Shown here: piece after piece, positions 1-9,391 of the stretch
Position numbering within the stretch: the stretch's first letter is position 1
How the letters are laid out: every line of letters starts with the position of its first letter
DNA from: Catenaria anguillulae PL171
Taxonomy: Eukaryota > Blastocladiomycota > Blastocladiomycetes > Blastocladiales > Catenariaceae
Length of the DNA stretch: 64,000 bases
Direction of reading: 5' to 3'
Assembly (NCBI GenBank): GCA_002102555.1
Contig: MCFL01000075.1
Span: forward strand, 1-64,000
The notes under the pieces: generated by a model
What the model saw: the letters and a program-made list of their open reading frames with translations, nothing else
The model's database searches: none
What the model was told of the DNA's origin: nothing
Position numbers and translations under genes: made by a program

Positions 1-1196
1 TGGCGCCGCTCAACAAGTGGTCCGAGGTCAACAAGGACCGCATCCAGCGGTTCCTGCTGCAACTCACGGACGTGTCGGATTTCTACGAGAGCCTCGAGCT
101 CGACCAGTACGTTGCTCTGTCCAAGCGCGACCTGAAAATCACAATCACCACCAACGAGGTGTACGCCATGCACGCCATTCTCGCAAAGCACCGCGATGCC
201 GTGTGCCCACCCGGGTCGCACCTCGACCAGCTGCTTGCCGAGCTCGGAGTCGCGCCCGCACAAGTCCCGCGCGCGCTGTCGACACATCACTCGTTGCCAC
301 TGTTTTCCCGATGGGAAACCGAGATTGCCGACTCGGACATGCTCATCAAGACGCAAACCGAAACGTCCGCCTCGGAGGCGCTGTACCTGGACGCCAAATC
401 GGAATTTGTGCACCTGCTTCGGCGCGTGCCCGCGCTGCTCCCACGAACTGGTCCGCTCGAACTCACGCGCGTGGCCGAACTTGCCATTGCGACCGCCGCA
501 CACCGCGACCCGATGGTGGGCATCATGGCGCAGCGTGCCCTCGACATGCTGGCCGAACTTGAGCGCCTTGGTGTTGTACGCCGCAGAGACAATTACCGGA
601 TTTTGGCTGACGAAGTCGCGGCCGAGCTGGTGCATTTAGGCAATCTCAAAGCCAAGGTGGTGAGCGAGGCTGGCAGTTTGGAGACGGTGTATCGGACGAT
701 TTGCGAGCACAATGAGTACCTGAGCAGCCAGCTCGACACGTACAAGGCTTACTTGGCCAATGTGCGTATGCAGACCACGGGCAGTGCAGGGAGTCTGGGA
801 GGCATCTTGGGCGGCAAGAAGGATAAAAGCAGCAAATCGAGCAAGTCGAGTTCCAGCAAAGGCCTCGCAACGGCCGACCCGCCAAAGCACGAGCCGTCCA
901 CAAAAGCTTTTGCCCATGCGCAGCTCGAAAAGGACGGCGTCATTGTCGAGTCCAACGTGCCCGAGCAGCGCCGGCCAAACATTTCCGTCGGCATCACGTG
1001 CCCGAGCCCAGGGTCGTTTTTGGTGTCCTTGGACTACAAGGGCCGCGACCGGCCCATTCTCGAGATGGATTTACGGCTCGACGATTTGTTGGAAAAACAA
1101 CACGATGGCGTCTTGATTTTGGACCTCGAGTATGTCCAGCTCAGCGTGCCAAAGCTCGTGGCCTTGCTCAACAAGCACTTTTTGAGGAGCAAATAA
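1..1196 (+). CDS. IQGAP/Rng2-type RasGAP-related protein, C-terminal part (5' end outside window)
   Basis: An open frame enters from the left edge (first full codon at base 3) and ends at TAA 1194-1196, so about 397 residues are visible. The first half reads LDQYVALSKRDLKITITTNE followed by an H-x-D-A segment, which is the conserved block after the GAP-related domain of IQGAP, Rng2 and Sar1. The last 120 residues (KDGVIVESNVPEQ, then LDLRLDDLLEKQHDGVLILD-like text) match the RasGAP_C region. A Ser/Lys-rich linker lies at about residues 270-290. IQGAP proteins scaffold actin, calmodulin and Rho-type GTPases at the cell cortex and contractile ring and do not stimulate Ras hydrolysis. The N-terminal calponin-homology and IQ parts would lie upstream of the window. 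The family is clear from the C-terminus; which paralogue is not. Confidence 0.88.
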   Translation, partial: APLNKWSEVNKDRIQRFLLQLTDVSDFYESLELDQYVALSKRDLKITITTNEVYAMHAILAKHRDAVCPPGSHLDQLLAELGVAPAQVPRALSTHHSLPLFSRWETEIADSDMLIKTQTETSASEALYLDAKSEFVHLLRRVPALLPRTGPLELTRVAELAIATAAHRDPMVGIMAQRALDMLAELERLGVVRRRDNYRILADEVAAELVHLGNLKAKVVSEAGSLETVYRTICEHNEYLSSQLDTYKAYLANVRMQTTGSAGSLGGILGGKKDKSSKSSKSSSSKGLATADPPKHEPSTKAFAHAQLEKDGVIVESNVPEQRRPNISVGITCPSPGSFLVSLDYKGRDRPILEMDLRLDDLLEKQHDGVLILDLEYVQLSVPKLVALLNKHFLRSK

Positions 1197-1441
1197 GGAG
1201 GACAGATGGTGAGGACCGGCGGGCGTGTGTGCGTGTGGGAATTTAGACTTACATATGTATTGGTTATCATGTTCTTGTTTACTGCACTCGACTCTTGTTG
1301 TTTCTCTTCCCATCTCTCGGCTCTCTGATTATTTATCATGGCCATGTTGTCACACTCGATTTCGTTTCCTCATGCCATCCGCTTTCGTCTTATCCGCCAA
1401 TATGTACATATACGTTACGAGTAACAAATTGGATTCGGGAT
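1197..1441. other. 3' flank of the IQGAP gene, no gene seen
   Basis: This AT-richer stretch follows the stop codon and presumably contains the 3' UTR. No supported coding segment or RNA gene was seen. Confidence 0.5.
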
Positions 1442-2154
1442 TCATGACGGTAGCACAAGCATGTCGTTGATGTAAATAAAGGCGGGTGGGTTGCAAGTTG
1501 TGGAGGCAGCATGGTGTGTGAGAAAATGGAGGAAGAGAGCAGCCAAGGAGCGACATTTCAGTAAACGGCTAACAAGGGCTTCTTGCTCGTTGGTCAATCG
1601 CGGGAACGTGAGACAGGGATATCGCTTCTTGTTCCCTTGCACCTTGTCCTTGAGATAAACGCCTTGAAAACAATCGAGGTGAGTCACAAGCCAAAAAAGG
1701 CCGACAATGGACGGAAGAGACGACATACCACTTATGTGGCAATATGGGCAAGGGAACACTCCACTATGGCCCTTGATGTTGAGCATGGCTGCAAGTGCGG
1801 GCAGGTCGCCAGCAATGTCGAGAAGGAATACACGGCAAGTCTCGTATTGCAAGAGCATGTCAACAAGGGGCGCGAGTCAGCAGGGAAAGACGAGCGATGC
1901 AAAAGTCGCGCCACGTACAATGAAATTGCCCGGCGCATTGGATCTTCAACTTGAATTGTGAATCCTTGCTCCATTTTGAGCAAGAGGTCGGCCATTTTGC
2001 GCATGCACAAAGCAAACCCGCACTGCTCTGGCTTCTTTGGACCAGGAAGCAAACCAAGCATGAAGACGTTTTCAATCATGGTACGAAAATGTGGTGGGAA
2101 GTTGTAGGCAATGACATGCCAAAACCAAAACTCTTTCTTGCGCCTACACGGCAT
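1442..2154 (-). pseudogene. Tnp2-like transposase remnant
   Basis: Two overlapping minus-strand frames together resemble the core of fungal Tnp2-type (CACTA-like) transposases. The upstream frame (2154 to about 1732) has NFPPHFRTMIENVFMLGLLP followed by GPKKP, close to the usual 'NLPPxxRxxxENxxLxGIIPGPKEP' block. The downstream frame (1858 to 1442) has LDIAGDLPALAAMLNIKGHS, then a CPYC motif, which is the usual 'GDxPAxxKxxGxxGHxxxxPCRxC' block. The two blocks lie in different frames and no complete transposase frame is present. It may be spliced, but the simplest reading is a decayed element. No terminal repeats were located. Confidence 0.6.
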
Positions 2155-3100
2155 TCGGGTGGATGTATTTGTGATACAAAAACGTCAGCGGCTGTTCAAG
2201 GCACTGCGGGCATGCAATTAGAGAAAAAGACATACCGCTGCTTGGTCGATACTCCATCGCCACGCAACCCAATGACCAAATCGTACTCAAGCAACTTGAC
2301 ACGACGGTCCAGCTCTTTGAACAAGCCGGCGCCTGCAGGTCATCCAAACGTCGAGCTGGGTCGGAACCGAAACGCCCGAAACAATGTATGAGACCGACGG
2401 TCATCGCTCTTGTGTGAGGTTTGGCGCTTTGCTTCATTTGGGCGGTGGGACACCCATCGATCTGCGAGGACATGCAAATGGTCAATCGAGGGTCGCTGGT
2501 GAAATGGCAGAGAAACACGCACGACAAGACTAGCACACGCCAAGACACCGAAACCAAAGTCGGGCAGCGGCTTGGAATGGTTACCTCGATATCTGCTCAG
2601 CGTCCTAGGCCGTGCGCCGGTTTTGCAAGCGCGACCATCGAGGAAAATGACGCCGGTGCTCCCCTTGAAAATCACACGCATTTGGACAAAGTCGAGCACC
2701 TTTTCCGGGAAGGCGGCCCGTCACGCGGAGATTGATTGCGAAAACACAGGCTGAGAAGGCGAGCTGGAATGTTTCGCTGCGCCGACCTTTGCGGTTGCAG
2801 CCTTGTGCAGCTGTATTTGGTCCGAAGGCAAGTAAATGAGTGCCGGCCGACAATGTGAGCCGCTCTTCCGGAACAAGACTCTGCTTGGCGGCGGAGCATG
2901 GATGGACTAAGATTGCGACATGGGCGAGAATGAAAATGATGGGTGACTTGGGGTGACACATGAAGCCGGCATGGTGGAGCGCTTGCGTCAGAGGCCGGGG
3001 ATCGGCATGTTGATGTCGATCGAAGTGTTTCATCGGAGTGCCCGACAGATCGCGTCGTCCACCTTCCATTGCTCTGTATCCGAAACTTCGCTCCCATAGG
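2155..3100. other. Probable further transposon debris, no intact gene
   Basis: Only short minus-strand frames occur here, for example 3069-2605 and 2699-2340. They can be stitched together over a frame change near 2700, but I recognise no domain in them. The stretch lies between the Tnp2-like remnant and the 3' end of the retrotransposon, so upstream parts of the same decayed transposase are a reasonable guess. Confidence 0.3.
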
Positions 3101-3116
3101 CCACGCCCCCCTAGCT
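3101..3116. repeat. 16-bp direct repeat at the 3' end of the LINE
   Basis: The sequence ccacgcccccctagct is identical to 11436-11451 and flanks the retrotransposon, so it is read as one half of the target-site duplication. It differs by one C from the start of the tRNA-Lys gene at 11909-11923. Confidence 0.7.
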
Positions 3117-3370
3117 GATGATGATTGTATTGAAGTCATGATATAAGAGCCAACGTTAGGAACAAATAACACAACAAGCCAGGACCCACAGCCTTGCGTC
3201 CAACGCCAATACGGTGGTGCAGTTCGAGCCACAAATGGTATGCTGACCAGACACGCGGAAGGCATAGTTGTTGGACATTGCGCGGGAAGGCACCAGCTCA
3301 ATACACCTGAGCACGCTTGGCCTTGGATACACGTGGCCGCGCGGCTAGAGCGCATCGTCAATGCAAACGA
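3117..3370 (-). other. LINE 3' untranslated region
   Basis: About 255 bp lie between the ORF2 stop and the 3' direct repeat. No long poly-A tract is present at the minus-strand 3' end. The terminal 25 bp (3117-3140) resemble the sequence just outside the other direct repeat (11452-11476). Confidence 0.5.
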
Positions 3371-6300
3371 TCACGCAAATGGAGGAGACACGCCGGACAA
3401 CAGCAACCGCGAGGCTGCGTCATCAGCGGCGAGTCGCGTTTGGTCGTGACGACCGACAGGACAACGGAACTTGGCAATGGCGACGTCGCGCCAGCGGAGA
3501 GGAGGATCGTGGTTGGATTCGAGGTGATGAGAGTAGGGCGTCAAGCACGCCAAGCAGAAAACGGAGGGTAGAGGGAGGGGAGGGTCGAGAGGAGCTGGGA
3601 GAGAGGGCGGGAGGGTGGATACCATCTTGTACGGCAGGCGCTTGGGTTGCTCGGGCCACTGATCCAATGGCGGGAGAGGCGGGGCTGGGGCAACAAACGG
3701 TGGGGCGGGTGCCATGACCATGTCGGGTGGCTGCCGGAACCGGAACGTGGGCGTCGGGTGGTAGACGGGCACAAACCCATCGTACTTGGTGTGACGCTTG
3801 TGTGGTGGGCCAGCCACATTGGGCCGTGCACGCTCTTGCGGTGGGAGCAGACCAATGCGCGCTGAACGAGCGATGCGCAGCTCCTCCTTGTTCTTGCACG
3901 TGTTGGGGTCAGGGTAGAAGGCGTAGATGGCCGTGGTGTGTGCTTCCCAGACCCGCTCAAAGAGAAGGGACGAAACGCGCGAGAGGAGAAGGCCGGCAAC
4001 GCGCGAGGCGGGGAGTTTGAGGCGCGGGCCAGAAGGACGGAGTATGTCAACAGCGGCCATGGTCACGACGCACGCGGCTGCATGGCGGAGGGACGAGGTG
4101 GATGCAAACCAAAGGTCAACCAGTTGGTGTGCGAGCCGCTTGCGCGGGATCGGCGCAGTGGTGAGAGCGGAGAGAGCGGAAGAGACAGCCGCGACCGCAA
4201 GCTCGTGGGCAGCATCACGGTCAGCCTCGCCAGCAGGGCACTCGAGCCAGTGTACTTGGTCGTCCTCGTACGCGGCGTCGGGGAGCGGGCAGCGCGGGCA
4301 CCATGGGCCTTGATGGTACTTGTCGCACCAGCGCGTGAAATTGAGCAGACGCGTCGGGAGGTTGCCTGTGAGGGTTTTCCCCCGGCGCGCGAGGCCCGTG
4401 TTGGAAGCAGACGACGAGTGCAAGTCGCCGGCGCGGTGACCGTCGTGTAGTGCGCACTCGGTGGCAGCAGGGTGGGCATTAGGCCAGTCGATGTAGGGTG
4501 CTGATTGGGTGAGTTGAGCGTGGGCACGAATGTGCAAGAGCGTGGTGATGAATTGGCGCGGGTCATTGCTGACGTTGCGGCAGTCGAGGCATGGGTGTGG
4601 CGGGACAGTCGTGAGCGAGTCGGGGTGCTCGTCTGAGTTCGGGTGGGGCGGAGGAGGAACGAAGTATGCCTGGGGCGGTGGCGGAGGAGGAGGAGGGGGA
4701 GGAGGGGGAGGAGCAGGCACTGGGAAGATGGGACCGAGAATGATTGTATCATTTTTTCTTTTTTCGTGATCTTTTTTGTTTTCGTTTTCTTTTTGCGAGC
4801 TATTTTGAAACGGGGACAGAGATGAAGATGAAGATGAAGATGATGACGAAGACGTAGATGTCGATGTAGATGTAGATGTAGAAGAACTTGAAGATAGAGA
4901 CGGAGAAGGAGCCACACGGCGACGGGGCGGAACAGTTGGGCGGAAACGGGCGACCTGGTGGAGTTGACCGTCAACGATGACAACAGGAGGGGTGGAGGAG
5001 AGGACGAGGACGTCGAGGGCAGACTTGTGCGAGCCAAAGGCCAGCGAGAAGGGCAAGTCAGAGAATGCGAGAAGGTGGGGCGAGAGAAAAGAGGGCTCGA
5101 GGTCGTTGGCCGCTGACTTGGCAAGCGAGTCGGCTGCGTCGTTGTGGGCACGGTGGGGGTCGTCTGGATCATCGGAATGGCCCTTGACCCAACTGACGGT
5201 GACCGTGAGACTACGATGGGCAATCACAGCGCGAATGGCTGCCCATTCTTGACTGCAGGCGACTCGGACACGACGGCGGGGGAGCGGTGGTGGCTTGTTG
5301 GGCTGCTGCACTTGGCGATGGAATTGCCCGATGGCTGCCTTTGAGTCGGTGAAGATATGTAGATAGGACGAGACGGGAACGGAAGAAAGAGCGAGGAGGA
5401 TTGCCCACACTTCAGAGCGAGTTGAGGAGTGTTCGCCTGGGGGCAAACGGACGCGACAGGAGAAACCGAGCTCGGGAAAGTAGGCAGATGCACCGGCGGC
5501 GCGGTCGGAAAGGGGGGTATCGATCGAGAAAGAGGGGTCGTCAGGGTTGAAGAGCGAACCGTCCGTGTATGCAATGAGCGGTCGCGGCCGGCCGGTGGCG
5601 AGAAAGTCAGGGACAAGATCAAAAGGGCACTCAACAACCTCGCAGAGGTCGACGGTGGGGGGAGACGAAAGGAAAACGCGAGAAGAAAAAGCAACAACAG
5701 CAGCAATGTCCTGCGCCTCCTCATCGAAAAGTGGAAGCGGAGGAAGAGAAAAAGAATCGAGAGACGGAAGAGTCGGTGATTTGAGAAGAAACAAAGGTGA
5801 GAAAGCGTGATTGGTGGGGGTATATGGTTGAGGAAACGAGGCGAGATTGAGAGTAGACGGCAAACGGAAGAGGGCATCGACAACAAACGCTGCAACATCG
5901 TTTTGGACTCCGCCGGCCGTGCCGACGTTGAGGACCTTAGTGACGGCCGCATGGACTTGGGGCTTGCCAAATGAGCGGTAGTCGGCAGGCACGGCGGCGT
6001 GATGGAGCAAGTCGTGCATGTACTTGAGCTTGTGGTTGCGAAAGTACTTGACCGACGCCGAGTACGTGTCTACAGGAAGCACGGACACGAGGGGAAACGA
6101 TTGCCCGCCCCAAGGGTCGTCGGCGGGAGGGACGGAATGGGGAGTGTATGGGAGATAAAAGACACCAGCGGAATCCGAGACGGAAATGCGACGTGCGTGC
6201 ATGAGAGAGAGTAGGTTGCCAAACCAGCAGCGACTGCGGGCGACCGTGATGGGAAGAGGGTGAGAGAGGGGAAAGAACGGGATGGACAGGTGACGTTGGA

Positions 6301-9300
6301 GCAAGCAGAGCGACACCTTGATGGCGATGCTGCGTGGGTGGGTATCGTTGAGTGCTGCGAGAATGTCAGTGAGCCGCGAAGAAAGAACGAGGTCGGGAAA
6401 AGACTGCAAGCCAATAAACGACTTGTCAAAAAGGACGGCATTGGGGTGGTTGACGGGTAGGCCGAGCTTGCGCTTGACGAGCCCAGTCGCCATCGAGTTG
6501 CAGACGTTCAGAGTCGTTGGTGTGGGCACAAAGCCAAGCGTCCGGTACAGGGCGCTAGGGAAAACGACAACGTTCAAGAGCCATACAGCCATCTTGCCCG
6601 TCACCGCCTTGCGCCTCAGCAGCGGGATGCACCGCCGAAACACATCCAACATGGACTTGCGAGCGCTGGTACCGCGGAAACGGTGGTCCACCCAAATGCC
6701 CAAGTACCGAAACGAAGTCATGTCATTCACCCGCGGAATGTCTTGACCGTGAATGGTAAACGGGTCGCTGTCGTCCTTGTCCGCCCCATGCAAAATCCAA
6801 ACCGCTCCCTTCTTTGGGTTGGATCGGACGTTGGTCATCTCGTTGAATTGCTCAACACGCCGCAATATTCGGTCCATGTCGCCCCGTGTCGTGGCAACAA
6901 ACACTGCGTCATCAACGAACGCCATACCCGCGACGCGAGCCTTGCCAAGGAGCTTGCCCTTGTCCCGTTGTCTGTTGGGGGCACCGACCGAGACAATGTT
7001 GGTCTGTGCACGGAGAGTGACGCCTTGGATGGTGGGGTCAGTATTCACTGCCGACAAGAGAACATCGTAAAAGATGGCCCACATCAGCGGCGACTCGACG
7101 GCGCCTTGCGGCACCCCTCGCTCAATCGGTACGGGGTCTGACAAACCGTATGACGTGATGACTCGCGCCACCCGACCCGCCAAGTACCCGTCGCAGTAGA
7201 AAGAAATAAAAGACTCGGGCATGTTGATCCGACGGAGGGCCAGCCGCAGGGCTTCGTGTGGAACTGAGTCGAAGGCCTTGGACTTGTCCTCGAAAAACGC
7301 AAAAAGCTGGCCCTTGCCGGCGGCATGGCCGGGTACGTACCCTTGTGCCCACTGCTGCTCAAAGGCGGCGTGAAGAATGGCGATCGGCGTCGATGCATCG
7401 GTCCCCGGCAAGGTGGAGTGACAGGCACCCTCCAACACTGGATATGAAAGCATGACCTTGTATATACGAGTCAACAGTACTTTCATAAGAAGTTTGCTGG
7501 CACACTCGAGCAACGTAATCGGCCGCATCCCCTCCGTCAACCCAACAAAGCCCTCCTCGGACTTGGGCAACAGGTAGATCGAGCCCTCTTTCCATGCCTC
7601 TGGCACCCGTTCCTGCTCCAAGCACGCAGTGCACAGCGCGGCAAGCGCCTCAAGACACTCTGGGCCCGATTCGCGAATCATGCGCATCGTGATTTGACTC
7701 ACGCCAGGTGCCTTGTCAACGCCCACCGACTGCAACACTTCAGTCAACTCCTCAACCGTGATGGCGGCCATGACACCTACCCACGCCTCGGGCGGAATCT
7801 TGTCGTGTGACTTTGGCGCCCACGCACGCGCCCAGTACTCGCCGAAACCGTCAATGTCAAAGTCCTCGCCTTTGAAGCTTGCCGACATGAGCACGGCGAT
7901 CTGGGCAACAATGTCGTCCGGATCAAAAGAGAGCCGGTCGCCATCCCGAACCGAGTCGACGGCCGAAACCGGTCGCGTGCGGTCAAAGATGCGCCGTACC
8001 AGCTCAGCAATTGCGTGTGGAGCAGACTCAAAGCGGCTTTTGACGGCCGTGGCAATCTTCTCCGACAGCTGTGCCTGCTCGCGGACGAGGACAATGGTTG
8101 ACAGCGCTTGGCGGGCCGCTGAGCAGTAACGGGCGCACTCGGACTCGGTCGGGCCTGGCGGGTTGGTGCCTAGCTCGGCGAGACGGTCAAACGTGGATTG
8201 TGGGCCGGGCAATGGGAAGCCTTGTTTGCGCCATTGGTCAAGTTTGAGGATGTGGTACCCTTCCGGCGACTTTGACAGGCGCCGTCGAGGTTCCGTGAAC
8301 GCGGACTTGCCACCGGCCTTGCGGTACTTGAGCTTGGCCTTGGCCGAGTCCATCCACACTTTTTGAAGAGCGGCTTGCGCCGCCTCCAGCGACTCGGGCC
8401 TGCCCTGAGCAATGAGTGAGAGTACGTCTGCTTCCGCCACGGACCGCGCACACTCACCGCTGTACGCCTCCCACGTCTTTGTGGTGCACTCGGCAAGGTC
8501 GAGGACCTCGCGTTGCGCATCGCGGGCAGCAGACGCAATTTTTCGAAACAGATCACGATCAAGAAGCGTACCAATGCTTGTTCGTGTGGACACGATGGCA
8601 TGGTCAAGACCAAGCAGCGGGTTGTCGGGCGTGTCGTGGGGCCAAGTGACGTTGTACCCATTCAGGTAGTGGCCGAGCTGGTCGTCGACAAGGATCCGGT
8701 CAAGCCGATTGCGGTGGTGGGTGGGCTGTTCGTCGTTGAAGACAGTAGCAACATCAAGCAAACGATGCCGAGTTTCGAGCGTGTGGAGAAGAGCGGCGCG
8801 GGGCGAGCCGTCGCTGCAGTTCCAATCGCCACCGAGCACAACATGGTCGCCGGCATCAAGAGCACGTTGACACACGTCGTGAAGGAAGATGGACATGGCT
8901 CGGGTCAGTGGAAGAGCAGGCGGCAGGTTTGCACGGAGGCGAGAGGGTAGGTATGATGCGGGGACGATGCGATTGGTATCAGGTGAGAGGTAAACAGAGA
9001 CGAGGTGTAGTTTGCGACCGGTTGCGAGGCGTAGGGGAAGGTGGGTGGCATAGCCAGTGAGGTGAGAAACAGGCTCTAGGTAACAACAGAGTGAGCGTCG
9101 GACAGCAATGGCGACACCGCTACCCATCGGGTGGGACGAATCCACTGTGGAGAAAAACGCAAAAGGAAGAGAGGTGAATCGAGTGGCATTTTTTAAAGAG
9201 TTAGTGGTTGCTTTTGTTTCGTTAAGGAAAATAACGTCCGCATCGAGCCCACCGAGTGCAAACTCCAAGAGCGCAATCAGCTTGCCGAGAGCGGCTTGAC

Positions 9301-9391
9301 TGTGTACGCCCCTGCAATTCGCAATGGCCAGATTGACGCGGAGGTCGGGTATCGGGGGTATGGGTGGTGGTGGTTGTGGATCACTACTCAT
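3371..9391 (-). CDS. LINE ORF2: endonuclease, reverse transcriptase, RNase H
   Basis: A 2006-residue open frame. The APE-type endonuclease lies at about residues 18-270, with motifs NCRG, FLNETKA, GGDWNCSDGS, LDRILVDD and GLDHAI. The reverse transcriptase lies at about 540-900, with DKAPGVSQI, FEDKSKAFDSV, GVPQGAVESPL and a catalytic FVDD box (usually YADD or FADD). RNase H lies at about 1270-1425, with YTDGS, SEVWAILLAL, FTDSKAA and HNDAADSLAK, so all four catalytic acids (D-E-D-D) are present. Serine/threonine and polyproline tracts follow at about 1495-1590, then a CPRC...H-x3-C zinc motif near 1696-1717. The ATG overlaps the ORF1 stop as ATGA (9388-9391), which fits coupled re-initiation. 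It would nick target DNA and copy the element RNA by target-primed reverse transcription. Confidence 0.93.
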   Translation of the reverse strand: MSSDPQPPPPIPPIPDLRVNLAIANCRGVHSQAALGKLIALLEFALGGLDADVIFLNETKATTNSLKNATRFTSLPFAFFSTVDSSHPMGSGVAIAVRRSLCCYLEPVSHLTGYATHLPLRLATGRKLHLVSVYLSPDTNRIVPASYLPSRLRANLPPALPLTRAMSIFLHDVCQRALDAGDHVVLGGDWNCSDGSPRAALLHTLETRHRLLDVATVFNDEQPTHHRNRLDRILVDDQLGHYLNGYNVTWPHDTPDNPLLGLDHAIVSTRTSIGTLLDRDLFRKIASAARDAQREVLDLAECTTKTWEAYSGECARSVAEADVLSLIAQGRPESLEAAQAALQKVWMDSAKAKLKYRKAGGKSAFTEPRRRLSKSPEGYHILKLDQWRKQGFPLPGPQSTFDRLAELGTNPPGPTESECARYCSAARQALSTIVLVREQAQLSEKIATAVKSRFESAPHAIAELVRRIFDRTRPVSAVDSVRDGDRLSFDPDDIVAQIAVLMSASFKGEDFDIDGFGEYWARAWAPKSHDKIPPEAWVGVMAAITVEELTEVLQSVGVDKAPGVSQITMRMIRESGPECLEALAALCTACLEQERVPEAWKEGSIYLLPKSEEGFVGLTEGMRPITLLECASKLLMKVLLTRIYKVMLSYPVLEGACHSTLPGTDASTPIAILHAAFEQQWAQGYVPGHAAGKGQLFAFFEDKSKAFDSVPHEALRLALRRINMPESFISFYCDGYLAGRVARVITSYGLSDPVPIERGVPQGAVESPLMWAIFYDVLLSAVNTDPTIQGVTLRAQTNIVSVGAPNRQRDKGKLLGKARVAGMAFVDDAVFVATTRGDMDRILRRVEQFNEMTNVRSNPKKGAVWILHGADKDDSDPFTIHGQDIPRVNDMTSFRYLGIWVDHRFRGTSARKSMLDVFRRCIPLLRRKAVTGKMAVWLLNVVVFPSALYRTLGFVPTPTTLNVCNSMATGLVKRKLGLPVNHPNAVLFDKSFIGLQSFPDLVLSSRLTDILAALNDTHPRSIAIKVSLCLLQRHLSIPFFPLSHPLPITVARSRCWFGNLLSLMHARRISVSDSAGVFYLPYTPHSVPPADDPWGGQSFPLVSVLPVDTYSASVKYFRNHKLKYMHDLLHHAAVPADYRSFGKPQVHAAVTKVLNVGTAGGVQNDVAAFVVDALFRLPSTLNLASFPQPYTPTNHAFSPLFLLKSPTLPSLDSFSLPPLPLFDEEAQDIAAVVAFSSRVFLSSPPTVDLCEVVECPFDLVPDFLATGRPRPLIAYTDGSLFNPDDPSFSIDTPLSDRAAGASAYFPELGFSCRVRLPPGEHSSTRSEVWAILLALSSVPVSSYLHIFTDSKAAIGQFHRQVQQPNKPPPLPRRRVRVACSQEWAAIRAVIAHRSLTVTVSWVKGHSDDPDDPHRAHNDAADSLAKSAANDLEPSFLSPHLLAFSDLPFSLAFGSHKSALDVLVLSSTPPVVIVDGQLHQVARFRPTVPPRRRVAPSPSLSSSSSTSTSTSTSTSSSSSSSSSSSLSPFQNSSQKENENKKDHEKRKNDTIILGPIFPVPAPPPPPPPPPPPPPQAYFVPPPPHPNSDEHPDSLTTVPPHPCLDCRNVSNDPRQFITTLLHIRAHAQLTQSAPYIDWPNAHPAATECALHDGHRAGDLHSSSASNTGLARRGKTLTGNLPTRLLNFTRWCDKYHQGPWCPRCPLPDAAYEDDQVHWLECPAGEADRDAAHELAVAAVSSALSALTTAPIPRKRLAHQLVDLWFASTSSLRHAAACVVTMAAVDILRPSGPRLKLPASRVAGLLLSRVSSLLFERVWEAHTTAIYAFYPDPNTCKNKEELRIARSARIGLLPPQERARPNVAGPPHKRHTKYDGFVPVYHPTPTFRFRQPPDMVMAPAPPFVAPAPPLPPLDQWPEQPKRLPYKMVSTLPPSLPAPLDPPLPLPSVFCLACLTPYSHHLESNHDPPLRWRDVAIAKFRCPVGRHDQTRLAADDAASRLLLSGVSPPFA
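4670..4900. repeat. Two coding microsatellites inside ORF2
   Basis: On the plus strand a GGA/GGN-rich run (about 4675-4717) and an imperfect GATGAAGAT/GATGTAGAT run (about 4820-4890) occur. On the coding strand they give a run of about 13 prolines and runs of serine and threonine. They separate the RNase H domain from the C-terminal zinc motif. Confidence 0.8.

Noticed and set aside
4063-5223. 386-residue minus-strand frame
   Set aside because: It overlaps LINE ORF2 in another frame and lacks motifs. ORF2 domains continue on both sides.
6900-6925. Inactive reverse transcriptase because the catalytic box reads FVDD, not YADD
   Set aside because: Both catalytic Asp residues are present and variation at the first two positions is tolerated in non-LTR elements, so this alone is not evidence of inactivity.
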